From: a bacterium
GTDB taxonomy: Bacteria; Sumerlaeota; Sumerlaeia; SLMS01; JAHLLQ01
DNA: 64,000 nt
Assembly: GCA_020444065.1 (NCBI GenBank)
Contig: JAHLLQ010000004.1
Coordinates: 367,958-431,957 of the forward strand
Direction of reading: 5' to 3'
This document shows, in pieces, positions 26,519-37,007 of this stretch. The first letter of the stretch is position 1, and each line of letters opens with the position of its first letter. A program made the translations under genes and the position numbers. A model generated the notes under the pieces. That model searched no databases and was not told where the DNA came from. It worked only from the letters and a program-made list of their open reading frames with translations.

Positions 26519-29500
26519 TCACGCCACATTCCCACAAAGCAACTCTGCCTGCTCCAGAACCGTCTGTGTTGCCTTCTCCTGCTTGTCCGGTGGGTAACCG
26601 TACTTCTTCAGGATTTTCTTCACCAGCAGGCGCATTCGGGCGCGGGCGCTCTCTCTGGCAGACCAGTCAATGCTGACGTTCTTGCGAATGGCCTGCACGA
26701 GTTCGTGGGCAATGGTCTTTAAGCAATCATCGCCGAGGATCTGAACGGCGCTGTCGTTCACCTCCAGTGCATCATAGAAGGCGACCTCGTCCTCGGTGAG
26801 ACCCAACTCTTCACCTCGCCGATACGCTTCGTTCATTTGCTTGGCGAGTTCGATGAGTTCCTGTATCACCTGCGCCGCCTCGATGGATCGATTCTGGTAC
26901 TTCCGGATGGCCTGTTCCAGCATCTCAGAGAACGAGCGGGCCTGAACGAGATTGCTGCGAGATCGGGTCTTGATCTCGTCGTTCATGAGCTTGCGGAGCA
27001 TTTCGACAGCGAGATTCTTCTGCTTCAGGTGTTTGACTTCTTCGAGAAACTCCTCCGACAGGATTGAGATATCCGGCTTCTTCAATCCGGCCTGTGCGAA
27101 GATATCAACGACCTCATCCGAACTCACGGCTCGGCTCACGATTTGACGCACCGCCGTATCGAGATCCTCGGGCGATTTACCGGGTCCCCTCGGAGCCAGC
27201 TTTGCTATCCCCGCCTTCACTGTCTGGAAGAATCCCACGTCATCTCGAATCCCGATAGCTTCTTCATGCGGTACTGCCAGTGCAAACGCTTTGGAAAGTT
27301 CCGTCACCGCCTGAAGGAATCGAGACTTTCTCTCATCGGGTGATTCGGTGTCAGACTTCGGCGTCAGGATGATATTCACACACTCCAGCACGCCCTTCAT
27401 GCGATCTGCTTGTGGTCCATCCACGACGGAACGGAAATCGAAACCGTGCAGGATGCCGCAGACGATCTCGTACTTCTCTTTCATGATGGCGACGGCTTCT
27501 TCCTGATCGATGGTGGTCGACCCTTTACCGCCGCTTTGTGTATAGTCCATCAGCGCTTTCTTCAACTGATCCGCCAGCCCGAGATAATCTACAATCAACC
27601 CGCCCGGCTTGTCTTTAAAGACTCGGTTCACTCTCGCAATCGCCTGCATCAAGCCATGTCCCCGCATGGGCTTGTCCACATACATCGTGTGCATACAGGG
27701 AGCATCGAAACCCGTCAGCCACATGTCCCGGACAATCACCAGCTTCAATCCATCCGCCGGGTCTTTGAAACGCTTGGCAAGGGCTTCCCTTCTCGGCTTG
27801 TTCCGGGCGTGCTCCTGCCATTCCAGCGGGTCGGAGGCGCTGCCGGTCATCACAACCTTGATAGCGCCTTTCTCGTCTTCCTTGGCGTGCCACGCCGGGC
27901 GGAGCTTCACGATGGCGTTGTAGAGGGCCACGCAGATGCGGCGGCTCATGCAGACAATCATCGCCTTGCCCTCTATCGCCTCCAAGCGCTGCTCGAAGTG
28001 CTGCACCAAATCGTTGGCAACCAGTTCAACCCGCTTGGGCGCTCCCACCATCGCTTCAAGGCGTGCCCACTTGCTCTTGAGCTTGTGTTTGACCGGCTCG
28101 TCTTCGCCCTCGGTCAGTTCCTCGAACTCCGGGTCAATCTTCGGCTTTTCCGCTTCCGCAAGTTCGATCTTCGCCAGTCGCCCTTCGTAGTAAATGCGGA
28201 CCGTTGCGCCGTCCTCCACCGCGCGTTGGATGTCGTAAATGTCCAAGTAATCACCGAAAACCGCAGGCGTATTCTTGTCGCCGCTTTCGATGGGCGTGCC
28301 GGTGAACCCGATGAAAGACGCCTTCGGAAGAGCGTCGCGCATGTGCCGGGCAAAGCCCTCAATAAAACCATATTGGCTACGGTGCGCCTCATCCGCGATG
28401 ACCACAATATTCTGACGGTCAGAAAGTTCAGGGTAGGTGTCTCCTTTGGCTTCCGGAAGGAATTTCTGGATCGTTGTGAAAATCACTCCGCCCGCGGCGA
28501 CCTTCAACTTATCGCGCAAGTCTTTTCGGCTTTCAGCCTGTACTGGTCTCTGTCGAAGTAGGTCATGACAATTTGAGAATGTTCCGAACAATTGGTCGTC
28601 CAGATCATTTTTATCCGTGATTACAACCAGCGTGGGGTTCTGCATCGCCGGGTGCTGAATCACCTTCCCTGAATAGAAAACCATCGAAAGGCTTTTGCCG
28701 GACCCTTGCGTGTGCCAGACCACGCCCACCCTTCGGTCCCCATACTGAGCCGAATCCTCGGAGACGTAATCAATGAAGTCTTCCGACACGCCCACAATGC
28801 CGCCGCTGGAAACGTCCGCCTCGGGGTCCGCGCCGCACGCCCGCAACGTCGCCGCCAACGCCTTCTTCACCGCCCAAAACTGATGGTAAGCCGCCGCCTT
28901 CTTCACCACCTTCTGCCCGTCATCTTCGAACACGATGAAGTTCAGCAGGTAATCAAGGAACCGCTCCTTGCTGAAAATGCCTTCAATGAGAACGTCCATC
29001 TGCGGAGCGTTCACCGGGGCGATGTCCACACCGTCCACGGTGCGCCACGGCATGAACCTTTCCCAGTCCGCCGTCAACGTCCCTGCCTTCGCCTCGAAAC
29101 CGTCTGTGATGACAAGCAGTTCATTGAACGTGAACAGGCTGGGAATCTGGCTCTTGTAAGTCTGAAGCTGATGGAAGGCTTTCTTGATCGTGGCGTCTTC
29201 ATCGGCGGGGTTCTTGAGTTCAATCACCGCCACCGGCAAGCCATTCAGGAAGAGCACAATGTCCGGGCGGCGATTGTGGTCGCCCTCCACCACCGTGAAC
29301 TGATTCACCGCCAGCCAATCGTTATTCCCCACGTTCTTCGTATCGACCAACCAGACCTGATCGTGCTTGATCCGCCCGTCTTCGTGATACTCCACCGGAA
29401 CGCCGTGGGTCAGCATCCGGTGAAAGCGCCGGTTGTTCTCAATCAGGCTGGGAGTCTCGGTCCGCACAACTTTCCGCGCCGCGTCTTCGATGGCTTCGGG

Positions 29501-29692
29501 CGGCATGGAGGGATTGATTCTTTCGAGTGCTAGGCTCAGGCGTTGGAAAAGCGTCACGGTTGAGAAGGAATCCCTCTCCGGTTCCGTCCCTTCTGGCGAT
29601 AGATCAGGACCATGAGCCTTCTCGAAGCCGATGGCTTCAAGAAGTGAGAGCAATGACTCCTCTGTGAAGTTTTCGGATATGAACGAAGTCAT
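26519..29692 (-). CDS. hsdR: Type I restriction endonuclease subunit R
   Basis: A 1057-residue motor and nuclease subunit. Residues about 143-160 ([20 protein letters not shown]) hold the PD-(D/E)xK nuclease site. The SF2 helicase motor follows: [11 protein letters not shown] (Walker A, about 327-337), DEAH (434-437) and GFTGTP (motif III region). The C-terminal third is helical and binds the methylase core. The start ATG overlaps the TGA of the preceding HEPN-like gene (ATGA). It cuts unmethylated foreign DNA together with HsdM and HsdS. Confidence 0.95.
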   Translation of the reverse strand: MTSFISENFTEESLLSLLEAIGFEKAHGPDLSPEGTEPERDSFSTVTLFQRLSLALERINPSMPPEAIEDAARKVVRTETPSLIENNRRFHRMLTHGVPVEYHEDGRIKHDQVWLVDTKNVGNNDWLAVNQFTVVEGDHNRRPDIVLFLNGLPVAVIELKNPADEDATIKKAFHQLQTYKSQIPSLFTFNELLVITDGFEAKAGTLTADWERFMPWRTVDGVDIAPVNAPQMDVLIEGIFSKERFLDYLLNFIVFEDDGQKVVKKAAAYHQFWAVKKALAATLRACGADPEADVSSGGIVGVSEDFIDYVSEDSAQYGDRRVGVVWHTQGSGKSLSMVFYSGKVIQHPAMQNPTLVVITDKNDLDDQLFGTFSNCHDLLRQRPVQAESRKDLRDKLKVAAGGVIFTTIQKFLPEAKGDTYPELSDRQNIVVIADEAHRSQYGFIEGFARHMRDALPKASFIGFTGTPIESGDKNTPAVFGDYLDIYDIQRAVEDGATVRIYYEGRLAKIELAEAEKPKIDPEFEELTEGEDEPVKHKLKSKWARLEAMVGAPKRVELVANDLVQHFEQRLEAIEGKAMIVCMSRRICVALYNAIVKLRPAWHAKEDEKGAIKVVMTGSASDPLEWQEHARNKPRREALAKRFKDPADGLKLVIVRDMWLTGFDAPCMHTMYVDKPMRGHGLMQAIARVNRVFKDKPGGLIVDYLGLADQLKKALMDYTQSGGKGSTTIDQEEAVAIMKEKYEIVCGILHGFDFRSVVDGPQADRMKGVLECVNIILTPKSDTESPDERKSRFLQAVTELSKAFALAVPHEEAIGIRDDVGFFQTVKAGIAKLAPRGPGKSPEDLDTAVRQIVSRAVSSDEVVDIFAQAGLKKPDISILSEEFLEEVKHLKQKNLAVEMLRKLMNDEIKTRSRSNLVQARSFSEMLEQAIRKYQNRSIEAAQVIQELIELAKQMNEAYRRGEELGLTEDEVAFYDALEVNDSAVQILGDDCLKTIAHELVQAIRKNVSIDWSARESARARMRLLVKKILKKYGYPPDKQEKATQTVLEQAELLCGNVA

Positions 29693-30642
29693 GCTTCTTC
29701 CTCAGCCTTTGTGGATGTGTTGGCTCTACCCAAGAGCCTCCTTTTCGCCCGTTCATTGAATAAGCTTGTACGCTCTGCTATGACTACAGGGTCTAACTCG
29801 TTTGCAAGTGTGTCTGCATTTTGATGTGCTGATTCAGAGAACTCAAAGAGGCAGCTAATTGCTGGATCGTTGTAGATGCCAATTTGCTCTAAGTAGGTTT
29901 CCCCGCCCATAGTGGTTACAACAAGGTAGATGACTTCCGTATGATGAGCTATTGAGATAGAGACAAGGTCTGGACGTAATGACCTTGGGCATCGTTTATT
30001 GAGATCCTCTTTAACGTTCCCGGAGATGTCCATTTCGGAAAGTTCAAAGGAGTACATCTGGGGTGCCAGTAAGAACAACGCTTTGCTGTAGGGGCATTGA
30101 AGACCCGCGATTTCCACTGGAGGAAATTCTTCATCTAAGAGTTGATCCAAAACAGGATCAGAAGAGGGATTTCTCTCGGCGAATATCTTGTCCAACCTCG
30201 CACTAACAACTTTCTCAATATCGGGAATGTCAAATAAGAATGAGAAAATTGCTTTCGTCGATTTGGCAATTTCATCCAAGTGGTCAGACAGCGGGACTAC
30301 GGGTTCGCCAACATGATATTGATGGTTTCTGATCCCGTGGAGAAAATTCACATTCTCAAAATCTACTGTAGGAGTGACCTTTCTTCGTCCATACTCTTCT
30401 TGAAGAAACTTTATGCGGGAGGGGAAATTCTTCAACCACTTTTCAATATCCCCATCATCATAGGTACGGTTGTTTCTTTGCCTTGGCTTAAGGTTCAAAT
30501 AGGTACTGATTGATATTTCGGTGGCATTATCAAAGACGATGAAAGCAATACGTCTATCAATATCAGTAGCGAGCGCCCGATGGAGTTCCGCCTGAACAAT
30601 CTGCTCAAACGGGATTCGTAGCCACGGTTTCACCTCGCTCAT
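29689..30642 (-). CDS. HEPN-like protein embedded in the type I R-M operon
   Basis: A 317-residue protein of no recognised R-M class. The first 115 residues look like a HEPN helical bundle: helix [21 protein letters not shown], then a partner helix and [13 protein letters not shown], which holds R105-N-H-Q-Y-H110, the RX4H pattern of HEPN RNases. The remainder (about 150-317) is unknown. It has ATGA overlaps on both sides (with hsdS and hsdR), so it is translated with them. It is clearly more A+T-rich than hsdR and hsdM. By analogy with PrrC-type anticodon nucleases carried in type I R-M operons, it may be a backup RNA-cutting effector; this is inference from motif and position. Confidence 0.6.
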   Translation of the reverse strand: MSEVKPWLRIPFEQIVQAELHRALATDIDRRIAFIVFDNATEISISTYLNLKPRQRNNRTYDDGDIEKWLKNFPSRIKFLQEEYGRRKVTPTVDFENVNFLHGIRNHQYHVGEPVVPLSDHLDEIAKSTKAIFSFLFDIPDIEKVVSARLDKIFAERNPSSDPVLDQLLDEEFPPVEIAGLQCPYSKALFLLAPQMYSFELSEMDISGNVKEDLNKRCPRSLRPDLVSISIAHHTEVIYLVVTTMGGETYLEQIGIYNDPAISCLFEFSESAHQNADTLANELDPVVIAERTSLFNERAKRRLLGRANTSTKAEEEA

Positions 30643-31952
30643 GACTCACGATCCTCGCCTAGAAGATGGGTAACAGAAAGCTTCCCGGAAAGCAACTGTG
30701 GCAATAACGAGTCCCTAAGCGCCTCTAAGGTCCACATTTCCCGAGTGTTTCGGTGAATTAGGTTGAAGCTCGGATCAATCAAGGGAGCGATTGCTTCTAG
30801 CAGCTGTTTGGGGGGAATAGCAAGCCGCGCCTCTGAAAGGTGGCTCCGCTTGATATGTCCCATCGTGGTCGCTTTGTGGGAAGCTATATCCTTAAAGAAA
30901 GGCATCGCTTCGACAAGGTGGTGATAAACAAACCACTTCGGATAATCATCACAAACAACCTTGAAAATGTGCTGATTGATAACAGCCTCATCACGATGCC
31001 AACGATACACATCCAACGAACCTGACCATGCAAAGAGCAAATCATCAGGATACGCCGTGTTGTCAGGCTCTGCCTCAACATCGTTATAGACAGTCGAGCC
31101 ACCCGGACCCGAATTCAGTTCCGCGATGCGGATAACCATCCGCCCGGTTCCCGATGCTCCCTTAGTGAAGTTTCTCCCATTAACATAGCGGGCAAGATCA
31201 TCAATGGTCCCTGCATTCCATCCTGCCGGAATCTCCCCCAATTCTGAATCCTGAAAGCTGTCTGGAAAGAGTGCCGCGAGGTCGGGAGTCACGCCAAGCT
31301 TGGCAAGTTCTTCATCAGGCGAGGCGCCGCTGGCTTTTGCCTCCGTCTTCACCCGCACGGGGTCGAAGTCCACAAACCAGCTCTTGAACAGCGCCCGAGC
31401 CATCGCTTCCAGCGTCTCGTTCATCCGCCGGTTGAGTTCGATCTTGTCGTCTAGCGTCCCGAGGATATGGGCGATGGCTTTCTGTTCATGAAGGGGTGGA
31501 ATGGTCAGAAGGAAATTCGGTACATCTCTACACCGCAAAGAGTCAAAGACAGCGCCCACATTCAGAAACTTCTGTACCTGATCCCACCATTCATTCCCAC
31601 GAAGAAGCCACCGAAGAAATGGGGGAAAAACTGTCTCTCCATCGGAACGAAGAAGGACAAGGTTCTGACCGAGAGCGAACCGCATGTCTTGACGAACATA
31701 GCCTGACTCACCCGGGTTGCACCTGCGGGAAACAACCACATCGTGAGTTTGGGGATTTGCTTTTCGAGTCCATTCAGCAAAGTGTGCCTCCGATATGCGC
31801 CTTGAATCCTTCAGATTTAGGTGCCCGTTCTTCATCTGTGGAATTGTCAGATATGGCATCCCAAATGCAGCTTCCGGGGGGGTCCGGTGGTCGCAATCAA
31901 TTAGAGACACACCCGCATCTGCGAGGGTCACGGTCTTCCACTCACCCGCCAT
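30639..31952 (-). CDS. hsdS: Type I R-M specificity subunit S
   Basis: A 437-residue subunit that recognises the bipartite target. Two target-recognition halves are separated by conserved helical spacers: [20 protein letters not shown] followed by [26 protein letters not shown] in the middle, and [20 protein letters not shown] near the C-terminus. The ATG at 31952 lies inside the hsdM end (11-base overlap) and gives the normal N-terminus [10 protein letters not shown]; the longer frame is not needed. The DNA target cannot be predicted. Confidence 0.92.
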   Translation of the reverse strand: MAGEWKTVTLADAGVSLIDCDHRTPPEAAFGMPYLTIPQMKNGHLNLKDSRRISEAHFAEWTRKANPQTHDVVVSRRCNPGESGYVRQDMRFALGQNLVLLRSDGETVFPPFLRWLLRGNEWWDQVQKFLNVGAVFDSLRCRDVPNFLLTIPPLHEQKAIAHILGTLDDKIELNRRMNETLEAMARALFKSWFVDFDPVRVKTEAKASGASPDEELAKLGVTPDLAALFPDSFQDSELGEIPAGWNAGTIDDLARYVNGRNFTKGASGTGRMVIRIAELNSGPGGSTVYNDVEAEPDNTAYPDDLLFAWSGSLDVYRWHRDEAVINQHIFKVVCDDYPKWFVYHHLVEAMPFFKDIASHKATTMGHIKRSHLSEARLAIPPKQLLEAIAPLIDPSFNLIHRNTREMWTLEALRDSLLPQLLSGKLSVTHLLGEDRES

Positions 31953-33540
31953 AGCCCAGCCCCTCCAGATTCTTCCGAATCGTCGCTTCAAGCCGGGCGG
32001 ATTCATCGAACTGCTGATAAAGCGTGGTTGTCAGCCGCTCCATCTTCTCCTCGAAAGGTTCGCCGTCGTCCTCGATTTCTTCCGCGCCAACGTAGCGCCC
32101 GGGGGTGAGGACGAAGCCGTGTTCCTGAATGTCTTGCTTGGTGGCGGACTTGCAGAACCCGGGAACGTCTTCGTATCTCCCCGCGCCCTTTTCTCCGCGC
32201 CAAGCGTGGTAAGTCTTCGTGATGCGTTCGACTTCTTCGTCTGAAAGCTCCCGGTGGGTGCGGTCGATGAGGTGCCCCATTTTGCGGGCATCGATAAACA
32301 GCGTCTCTCCATTGCGTTTTCTGAAGCGTCCGTTCCCTTTCGTTCTGCTCAGGAACCAGAGGCAGACGGGAATGCCGGTGGTGTAGAAAAGCTGTCCGGG
32401 AAGGGCGATCATGCAGTCCACAAGGTCCGCTTCCACGATGGCTTTGCGGATGTCACCTTCGCCCGAGGTGTTGGAAGACATGGAGCCATTCGCCATCACG
32501 AAACCGGCAACACCCTTGGGCGAAAGGTGGTGGATGAAGTGTTGCACCCAAGCGTAGTTGGCGTTGCCAGCGGGCGGAACGCCAAAGCGCCAGCGGGCAT
32601 CTTCCTTCAGACGGTCGCCGCCCCAATCGGACATATTGAAAGGAGGGTTGGCGAGAATGAAATCCGCCTTGAGGTCTTGGTGAAGATCGTTGTGGAAGCT
32701 GTCCGCGTTTACGCCCCCGAGGTTGGCATCAATGCCCCGGATGGCGAGGTTCATCTTGGCGAGCCGCCACGTGGTGGAGTTGGACTCCTGACCGTAAATG
32801 GCGATGTCCCCGAGCCGCCCACCGTGAGCGAGGACGAACTTCTCAGACTGGACAAACATGCCGCCAGAACCGCAGCACGGGTCAAACACCCGCCCTTTGT
32901 AAGGTTCGATCATTTCAACAAGCAGTCGCACCACGGAAGAGGGCGTGTAGAATTCACCGCCGCCTTTGCCCTCCGCCGAAGCAAAACGCCCGAGGAAGTA
33001 TTCATACACGCGCCCGAGGATGTCTTTTGAGCGGGCTTCCTTGCTGCCGAGCCCAATACCAGAAATCAGGTCGATCAGTTCACCGAGCCGGGTTTTGTCC
33101 AGAGAGGGGCGGGCGTAGTCCTTCGGGAGTACGCCTTTGAGGGTCTGGTTCTCCTTCTCAATGGCGAGCATCGCATCATCAAGCAATTGCCCGATGTTCT
33201 TCTTCTTGCCGGTCTTCGGGTCTTCGTACTCGGTTTTGGCGTGGGCTTGGATCAGAGACCAACGGGCTTCCTTGGGCACCCAAAAGATGTTTTCGGCGGT
33301 ATATTCGTCCCGGTCCTCGGGATCGGTGTATTCCGTCTCGGCCGTAGCGGCCAGAGCGTCGTGTTTCTCCATGAAGGCATCGGAAATGTACTTCAGAAAG
33401 ATCAGCCCGAGAACGACGTGCTTGTACTCGGAAGCATCCATGTGCCCCCGGAGCTTATCGGCAGCGGCCCACAGGGTGGCCTCGAATCCGAGATTGCCGG
33501 TATTGCTATCCTTCGTCGCCTTCGCCTTGCGCTTGGCCAT
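31942..33540 (-). CDS. hsdM: Type I R-M DNA methyltransferase subunit M
   Basis: A 532-residue N6-adenine methylase. [10 protein letters not shown] (about 219-228) is the SAM-binding motif I and NPPF (298-301) the catalytic motif IV. The N-terminal helical domain ([19 protein letters not shown], about residues 23-41) is the standard HsdM start. It is the first gene of the M-S-X-R operon; its promoter should lie in 33541-33640. Confidence 0.96.
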   Translation of the reverse strand: MAKRKAKATKDSNTGNLGFEATLWAAADKLRGHMDASEYKHVVLGLIFLKYISDAFMEKHDALAATAETEYTDPEDRDEYTAENIFWVPKEARWSLIQAHAKTEYEDPKTGKKKNIGQLLDDAMLAIEKENQTLKGVLPKDYARPSLDKTRLGELIDLISGIGLGSKEARSKDILGRVYEYFLGRFASAEGKGGGEFYTPSSVVRLLVEMIEPYKGRVFDPCCGSGGMFVQSEKFVLAHGGRLGDIAIYGQESNSTTWRLAKMNLAIRGIDANLGGVNADSFHNDLHQDLKADFILANPPFNMSDWGGDRLKEDARWRFGVPPAGNANYAWVQHFIHHLSPKGVAGFVMANGSMSSNTSGEGDIRKAIVEADLVDCMIALPGQLFYTTGIPVCLWFLSRTKGNGRFRKRNGETLFIDARKMGHLIDRTHRELSDEEVERITKTYHAWRGEKGAGRYEDVPGFCKSATKQDIQEHGFVLTPGRYVGAEEIEDDGEPFEEKMERLTTTLYQQFDESARLEATIRKNLEGLGYGG

Positions 33541-33735
33541 ATCACCCCTCGACTGGCAGTTGCATTTTCAAGACATACATCTCAAATTGGCCGTTACTAT
33601 GAGTTGGTGTCAATTCTGACTCTTGGATTTCTCCATCTTTGCCCGAATTCGGAAGGGGACAAAATCGAAAAGAAGAGCTCCGGAAGATGAATCCCTCCGG
33701 GGCTACTCCTAAGTCTAGTTTTCTCAGTCTTTTAT

Positions 33736-33780
33736 TGGAGCGGGCAACGGGGCTCGAACCCGCGACCCTCAGCTTGGGAT
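33736..33780 (-). repeat. 3' half of a tRNA-Gly(CCC): remnant attachment site
   Basis: On the minus strand these 45 bases run from the anticodon loop (TCCCAA) through the variable region, T arm (GGGTTCGAGCCC) and 3' acceptor to GCTCCA. There is no 5' half nearby, so it is not a functional tRNA. Such 3' fragments are left by tRNA-targeting integrases; the intact tRNA-Gly is not in this window. Confidence 0.75.
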
Positions 33781-33887
33781 ATGAAGGGGAGAGAATCCGC
33801 GAAGAGCTTTTCTGGCGCATTCATACGGCTTGCTCCTCAGGGCCAAGCCACCGAATACTCTTCATAATCAAGAAAAGGAGGAAGTCC

Positions 33888-35615
33888 TTGAGGATCAGAG
33901 GCCAATTTCGACTCCGACCGAGCGCGCTCTTTCTTTTTACCATGATCTCAGTAGTACCGTCTGCATTCATCCACGGCGATTCTTTTGTCCCCGGACCAGT
34001 CTGGCGGGAGGCCTTCATGGGGTCCCCGCAAGAGGATAGAGGCTGGGATGTGACTTTCCTTCCAGACGGAGCAGTTGCTGTCTGCGGATGGACTGAGGGC
34101 GCTGGATGGGAAGAATCGGGAGAGGCCCAAGGAGGAACCGATGCCATCGTTTTGATCTATGAGATCAACGGAGACTTGAGACTTGCGAAAAGATTCGGCG
34201 GGCCGGGAAATGACAATTCGACCGCGGTGGCAGGGCTTCCGGATGGCCGCATCGTCGTGGCTGGCAATACAGATCAGGGAGGAGCTTGGATCACCAAGGG
34301 CCCCACCTATCTGGGAGGAGAATTCGACGGCTTCTTGGTACTCTTGAGTGCTGAAGGCAATGTCCTCTGGTCAGTACTTGCCGGTGGGGCAGGTTGGGAT
34401 GGAGTTACCAGTATCGAGTTGGTTCCGTCTACTGCAACAACTCCTGACATCATGTTGTCAGGTTTTAGCTTCTCACCTAGCTCGGGTTGGTTGAACGGCG
34501 GATACGATACCACAATTGATGGATTTAGCGATGCTTTTCTTGCCCGATACGATCAAGATGGTGCTCTTCTATGGGGCACTTTTTATGGCGGGTCTGGGGG
34601 GAGTGAATCAATTGTCGCCTTTGCACAAGACAGTGCGGGAGGTTTCTTCATCTGTGGCGGGAGCCAATCCGGAGACTTGCCAAGTGCTCTCAATCTCCCA
34701 GTCCCGGATTCGGGCGATGATGCCTTCGTTGCAAGACTTGACTTGAACGGTACTCCCATCTGGAGCCGCTACGTCTCTGGAGCGGGAAAGGATGTCTTGC
34801 GTGGGCTTTCTTTGGTTGGGGACTCCTCTGTCATCGTATCAGGAGAGAGCACAAGTGACGAGTTGGACTTCACGCCGATACTGGCAAGCTGTCAGGATGA
34901 CGGGGAGAATGGAGTCGTATTGAAACTAGACTCAGCCGGAAACGTCCTCTGGGGAGAGTATGGAGGTTCGGTTGGAGTTGACCTGTTCACGGACGGGAAT
35001 GCATTAGCTCCGGGAGGACTGGTCTATCTCGTCGGCTCGACAGAGTCTCAGGAATGGGTAGATGGTGGTTGGGATCTGACAAGGTCATCCAATGATGGAC
35101 TCTTCACTGCAATCTCTGTGGAAACGGGAGAGCATGTATTCTCCTCCTATGTAGGCGGAGCCAATTGGGATTATGCCCACGCCCTTGCTGTGGGGCCCTC
35201 AGGTGAGTTTGCGATTACCGGTTTGACACTGTCAGGGGATTGGGTACCCGGAGATGCGCTCGGAGGAGATGGTTTCGTTGAGTTTCACGCGGCAATTGAG
35301 CGTCCTTCTAGGCCAAGCATTCTTCCGATCCTTTCCGCTCAGATTTCTGAGGTCTCTGTCGGAAATGGTGCGATCAACTACATCTACGAATGGGAGAGCG
35401 ATGGAGGCGATCCAGAAGTCGTTCAGGGACCCACGAACTCGCTGAATGTCAGTCTGCAAGATGGAGATAACGGCGTTTCGTTCGACTCGGGAGAGACTTG
35501 GACACTGACTGTGACTCCGGTGGATAGCAATGGTCTTCGGGGAGACTCCATCAAAGGCACGTACATCTTCGATGGGCAGATGGTAGTTCACTTCAGCGGA
35601 TGGATGTTTCAGTAA
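33888..35615 (+). CDS. Secreted beta-propeller (SBBP-like) protein
   Basis: A 575-residue protein. TTG 33888 is chosen because AAGGAGG ends six bases upstream and the frame then begins with a signal peptide (RLRPSALFLFTMISVVPSAFIHG). The longer frame would read through the tRNA-Gly fragment, which cannot be protein. The body has six to seven repeats ending in D-A-(F/I)-(V/L)-x-x-(Y/L)-(D/E)-x-(D/N)-G-x-x-(L/I)-W (DAFLARYDQDGALLWG, DAFVARLDLNGTPIWSRY, NGVVLKLDSAGNVLWG), an SBBP/Kelch-type propeller. The C-terminal domain (about 490-575) looks Ig-like and ends HFSGWMFQ. Confidence 0.78.
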   Translation: MRIRGQFRLRPSALFLFTMISVVPSAFIHGDSFVPGPVWREAFMGSPQEDRGWDVTFLPDGAVAVCGWTEGAGWEESGEAQGGTDAIVLIYEINGDLRLAKRFGGPGNDNSTAVAGLPDGRIVVAGNTDQGGAWITKGPTYLGGEFDGFLVLLSAEGNVLWSVLAGGAGWDGVTSIELVPSTATTPDIMLSGFSFSPSSGWLNGGYDTTIDGFSDAFLARYDQDGALLWGTFYGGSGGSESIVAFAQDSAGGFFICGGSQSGDLPSALNLPVPDSGDDAFVARLDLNGTPIWSRYVSGAGKDVLRGLSLVGDSSVIVSGESTSDELDFTPILASCQDDGENGVVLKLDSAGNVLWGEYGGSVGVDLFTDGNALAPGGLVYLVGSTESQEWVDGGWDLTRSSNDGLFTAISVETGEHVFSSYVGGANWDYAHALAVGPSGEFAITGLTLSGDWVPGDALGGDGFVEFHAAIERPSRPSILPILSAQISEVSVGNGAINYIYEWESDGGDPEVVQGPTNSLNVSLQDGDNGVSFDSGETWTLTVTPVDSNGLRGDSIKGTYIFDGQMVVHFSGWMFQ

Positions 35616-35668
35616 CTGGGACGCGTCCGATGAAATCATCGGGCCAGAAGTGAAACATTGCCATCCGA
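35616..35668 (+). terminator. Possible weak terminator after the propeller gene
   Basis: CCGATGAAATCATCGG (35627-35642) is a near-perfect inverted repeat just after the stop, but without a T-tract. Termination activity is uncertain. Confidence 0.3.
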
Positions 35669-36019
35669 ATGCCGGATAATCACTCCCAAGGAATGAAATC
35701 GAAAGAAGAAGTCGCACGTGTGATTGCCCAATCAACAAGGATCGAATCTGCTAGGAGTTCGGTCCTGAGGAGTCTCCGTTTTTATGTGACGGATTGCAAA
35801 ACGGCTCAACTCGCCCGCCTGCCATCAGAAGATCTCGTTGAAGCCCTGTGACTTTGGATTGTCGCGGCGCCTGAGAGCCGAATTCCCGACGACTTGCGAG
35901 CCGAGCTGCGCGCTTGTCTTGGAGAGCTTGAATTGCTGGTAGAAACGGCTGCCAAGCCGCGTCGATACTTGCTTGATCCGTGGGAGTTGCCTCGACGCGT
36001 CCTCTCTTGGCGGCGCTGA
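35669..36019 (+). pseudogene. Small gene interrupted by an in-frame TGA
   Basis: The frame from ATG 35669 (or 35693) reads a helical peptide (MKSKEEVARVIAQSTRI... LARLPSEDLVEAL) to a TGA at 35849-35851. It then continues without further stops for 55 residues of protein-like sequence (LWIVAAPESRIPDDLRAELR, LLVETAAKPRRYLLDPWELP) to 36019. A single change from TGG to TGA would explain this. It overlaps the end of the degraded HNH gene on the other strand. The family is unknown and the call is tentative. Confidence 0.35.
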
Positions 36020-36029
36020 GGCTTGCGGG

Positions 36030-36620
36030 TCAAGGCATCCTCAACACTCCAGCCATATTGGTACAAGCGCGAGTACAGTGTGCCGTACGTGATGCCCGTC
36101 TCCTCGGCCCATGCCCGCAGCGTTTGGTTCTTCCCCTGAAATCAAGATGGCGGTTGTTACGGCGATTATCAGCGGGTGCGCGCCGAGGCTGCCAGCGGCA
36201 GTTTCCCGGCCGGTAGTGATCGTCGGGGTTGATGCGATCTAAGCAAGCGCCCTCAAAGTACGTGCTGTCCATGTCGGCGATGAAGTTTGGCAACCCAGCC
36301 TTCCCGCTCCACCTCCTACACACTCTGATCCCAAGTTTGCCCCAGTACTCGCCTTCCGGCCGACAGCGATGGAGCATGTTCATGTAAGGTGCGTACAATC
36401 GATGCCGGCTCAGGCGGTGCTTGCTGACGGCTTCTCGTTGCAGGCAGCCACACGACTGTGTCGTGCCCCTCCGCAAATTGGCTCCATCCACATACAGCGT
36501 TGTTTGTTGTTGGCATGCGCACTGACATAGCCAATGCCAGCGGCCCTTCTGTTTCTGGGGCGCGCCGATCACGGTTAATCGCCCGAATTCTCTTCCAGTC
36601 ATATCCTTAAGTTTTCCCAT
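36030..36620 (-). pseudogene. Frameshifted phage HNH/homing-endonuclease-like gene
   Basis: ATG 36620 has GGAGG eight bases upstream. The protein begins MGKLKDMTGREFGRLTVIG, with a Cys-rich segment (CQCACQ, CGCLQRE) and then CRPEGEYWGKLGIRVCRRW and LDRINPDDHYRPGNCRW, the usual order of phage HNH-type proteins. Near 36150 the reading frame shifts: the expected continuation (FQGKNQTLRAWAEETG, GTLYSRLYQYGWSVEDAL) is found in another frame running to about 35990. The gene is therefore probably broken by one indel; a programmed shift is less likely. Confidence 0.6.
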
Positions 36621-37007
36621 ATTGCGGTTCCTCCGCATCCGAAATCTGGGGACTTCAGAGCCCCTCGATTCAGTATTCTCGGGTTCCGCGCGAAACTCCT
36701 TTTTTTTGCAAAGAAAAAGCTCTCAACCCGTTCTGGCCCACCAGCACACGGGAAATACAACTTCATAAACTTCTGATATTACTGGTTTTACGTTGACTGG
36801 AGACTGCGCCTGTGGCAGAATGGATAAGTCCATTCGGAAGATCGCCGAGACGGCAATCCCACTCAGGTGACCACAAGATGAGAATCAGTGGAACAGATCA
36901 AATTGAGAGTAATGTCACAGCGCTTGGAAGGGGTCACCCCGCCTATGCGAAGGACAATTTGCAAATGGCCACAGTGGGTGCGCAGGACCCAAACCGGAGG
37001 AATAGCC
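36621..37007. other. Divergent intergenic region between phage-type genes
   Basis: 387 bases with A/T-rich segments (a run of T near 36701-36708) between divergent HNH-like genes; likely promoters for both. No confident promoter pair was identified. Confidence 0.35.

Noticed and set aside
33639..33887. N-terminal extension of the beta-propeller gene including ERATGLEPATLSLG
   Set aside because: This is the known artefact of translating a tRNA fragment; the TTG at 33888 has a strong ribosome-binding site and a signal peptide.
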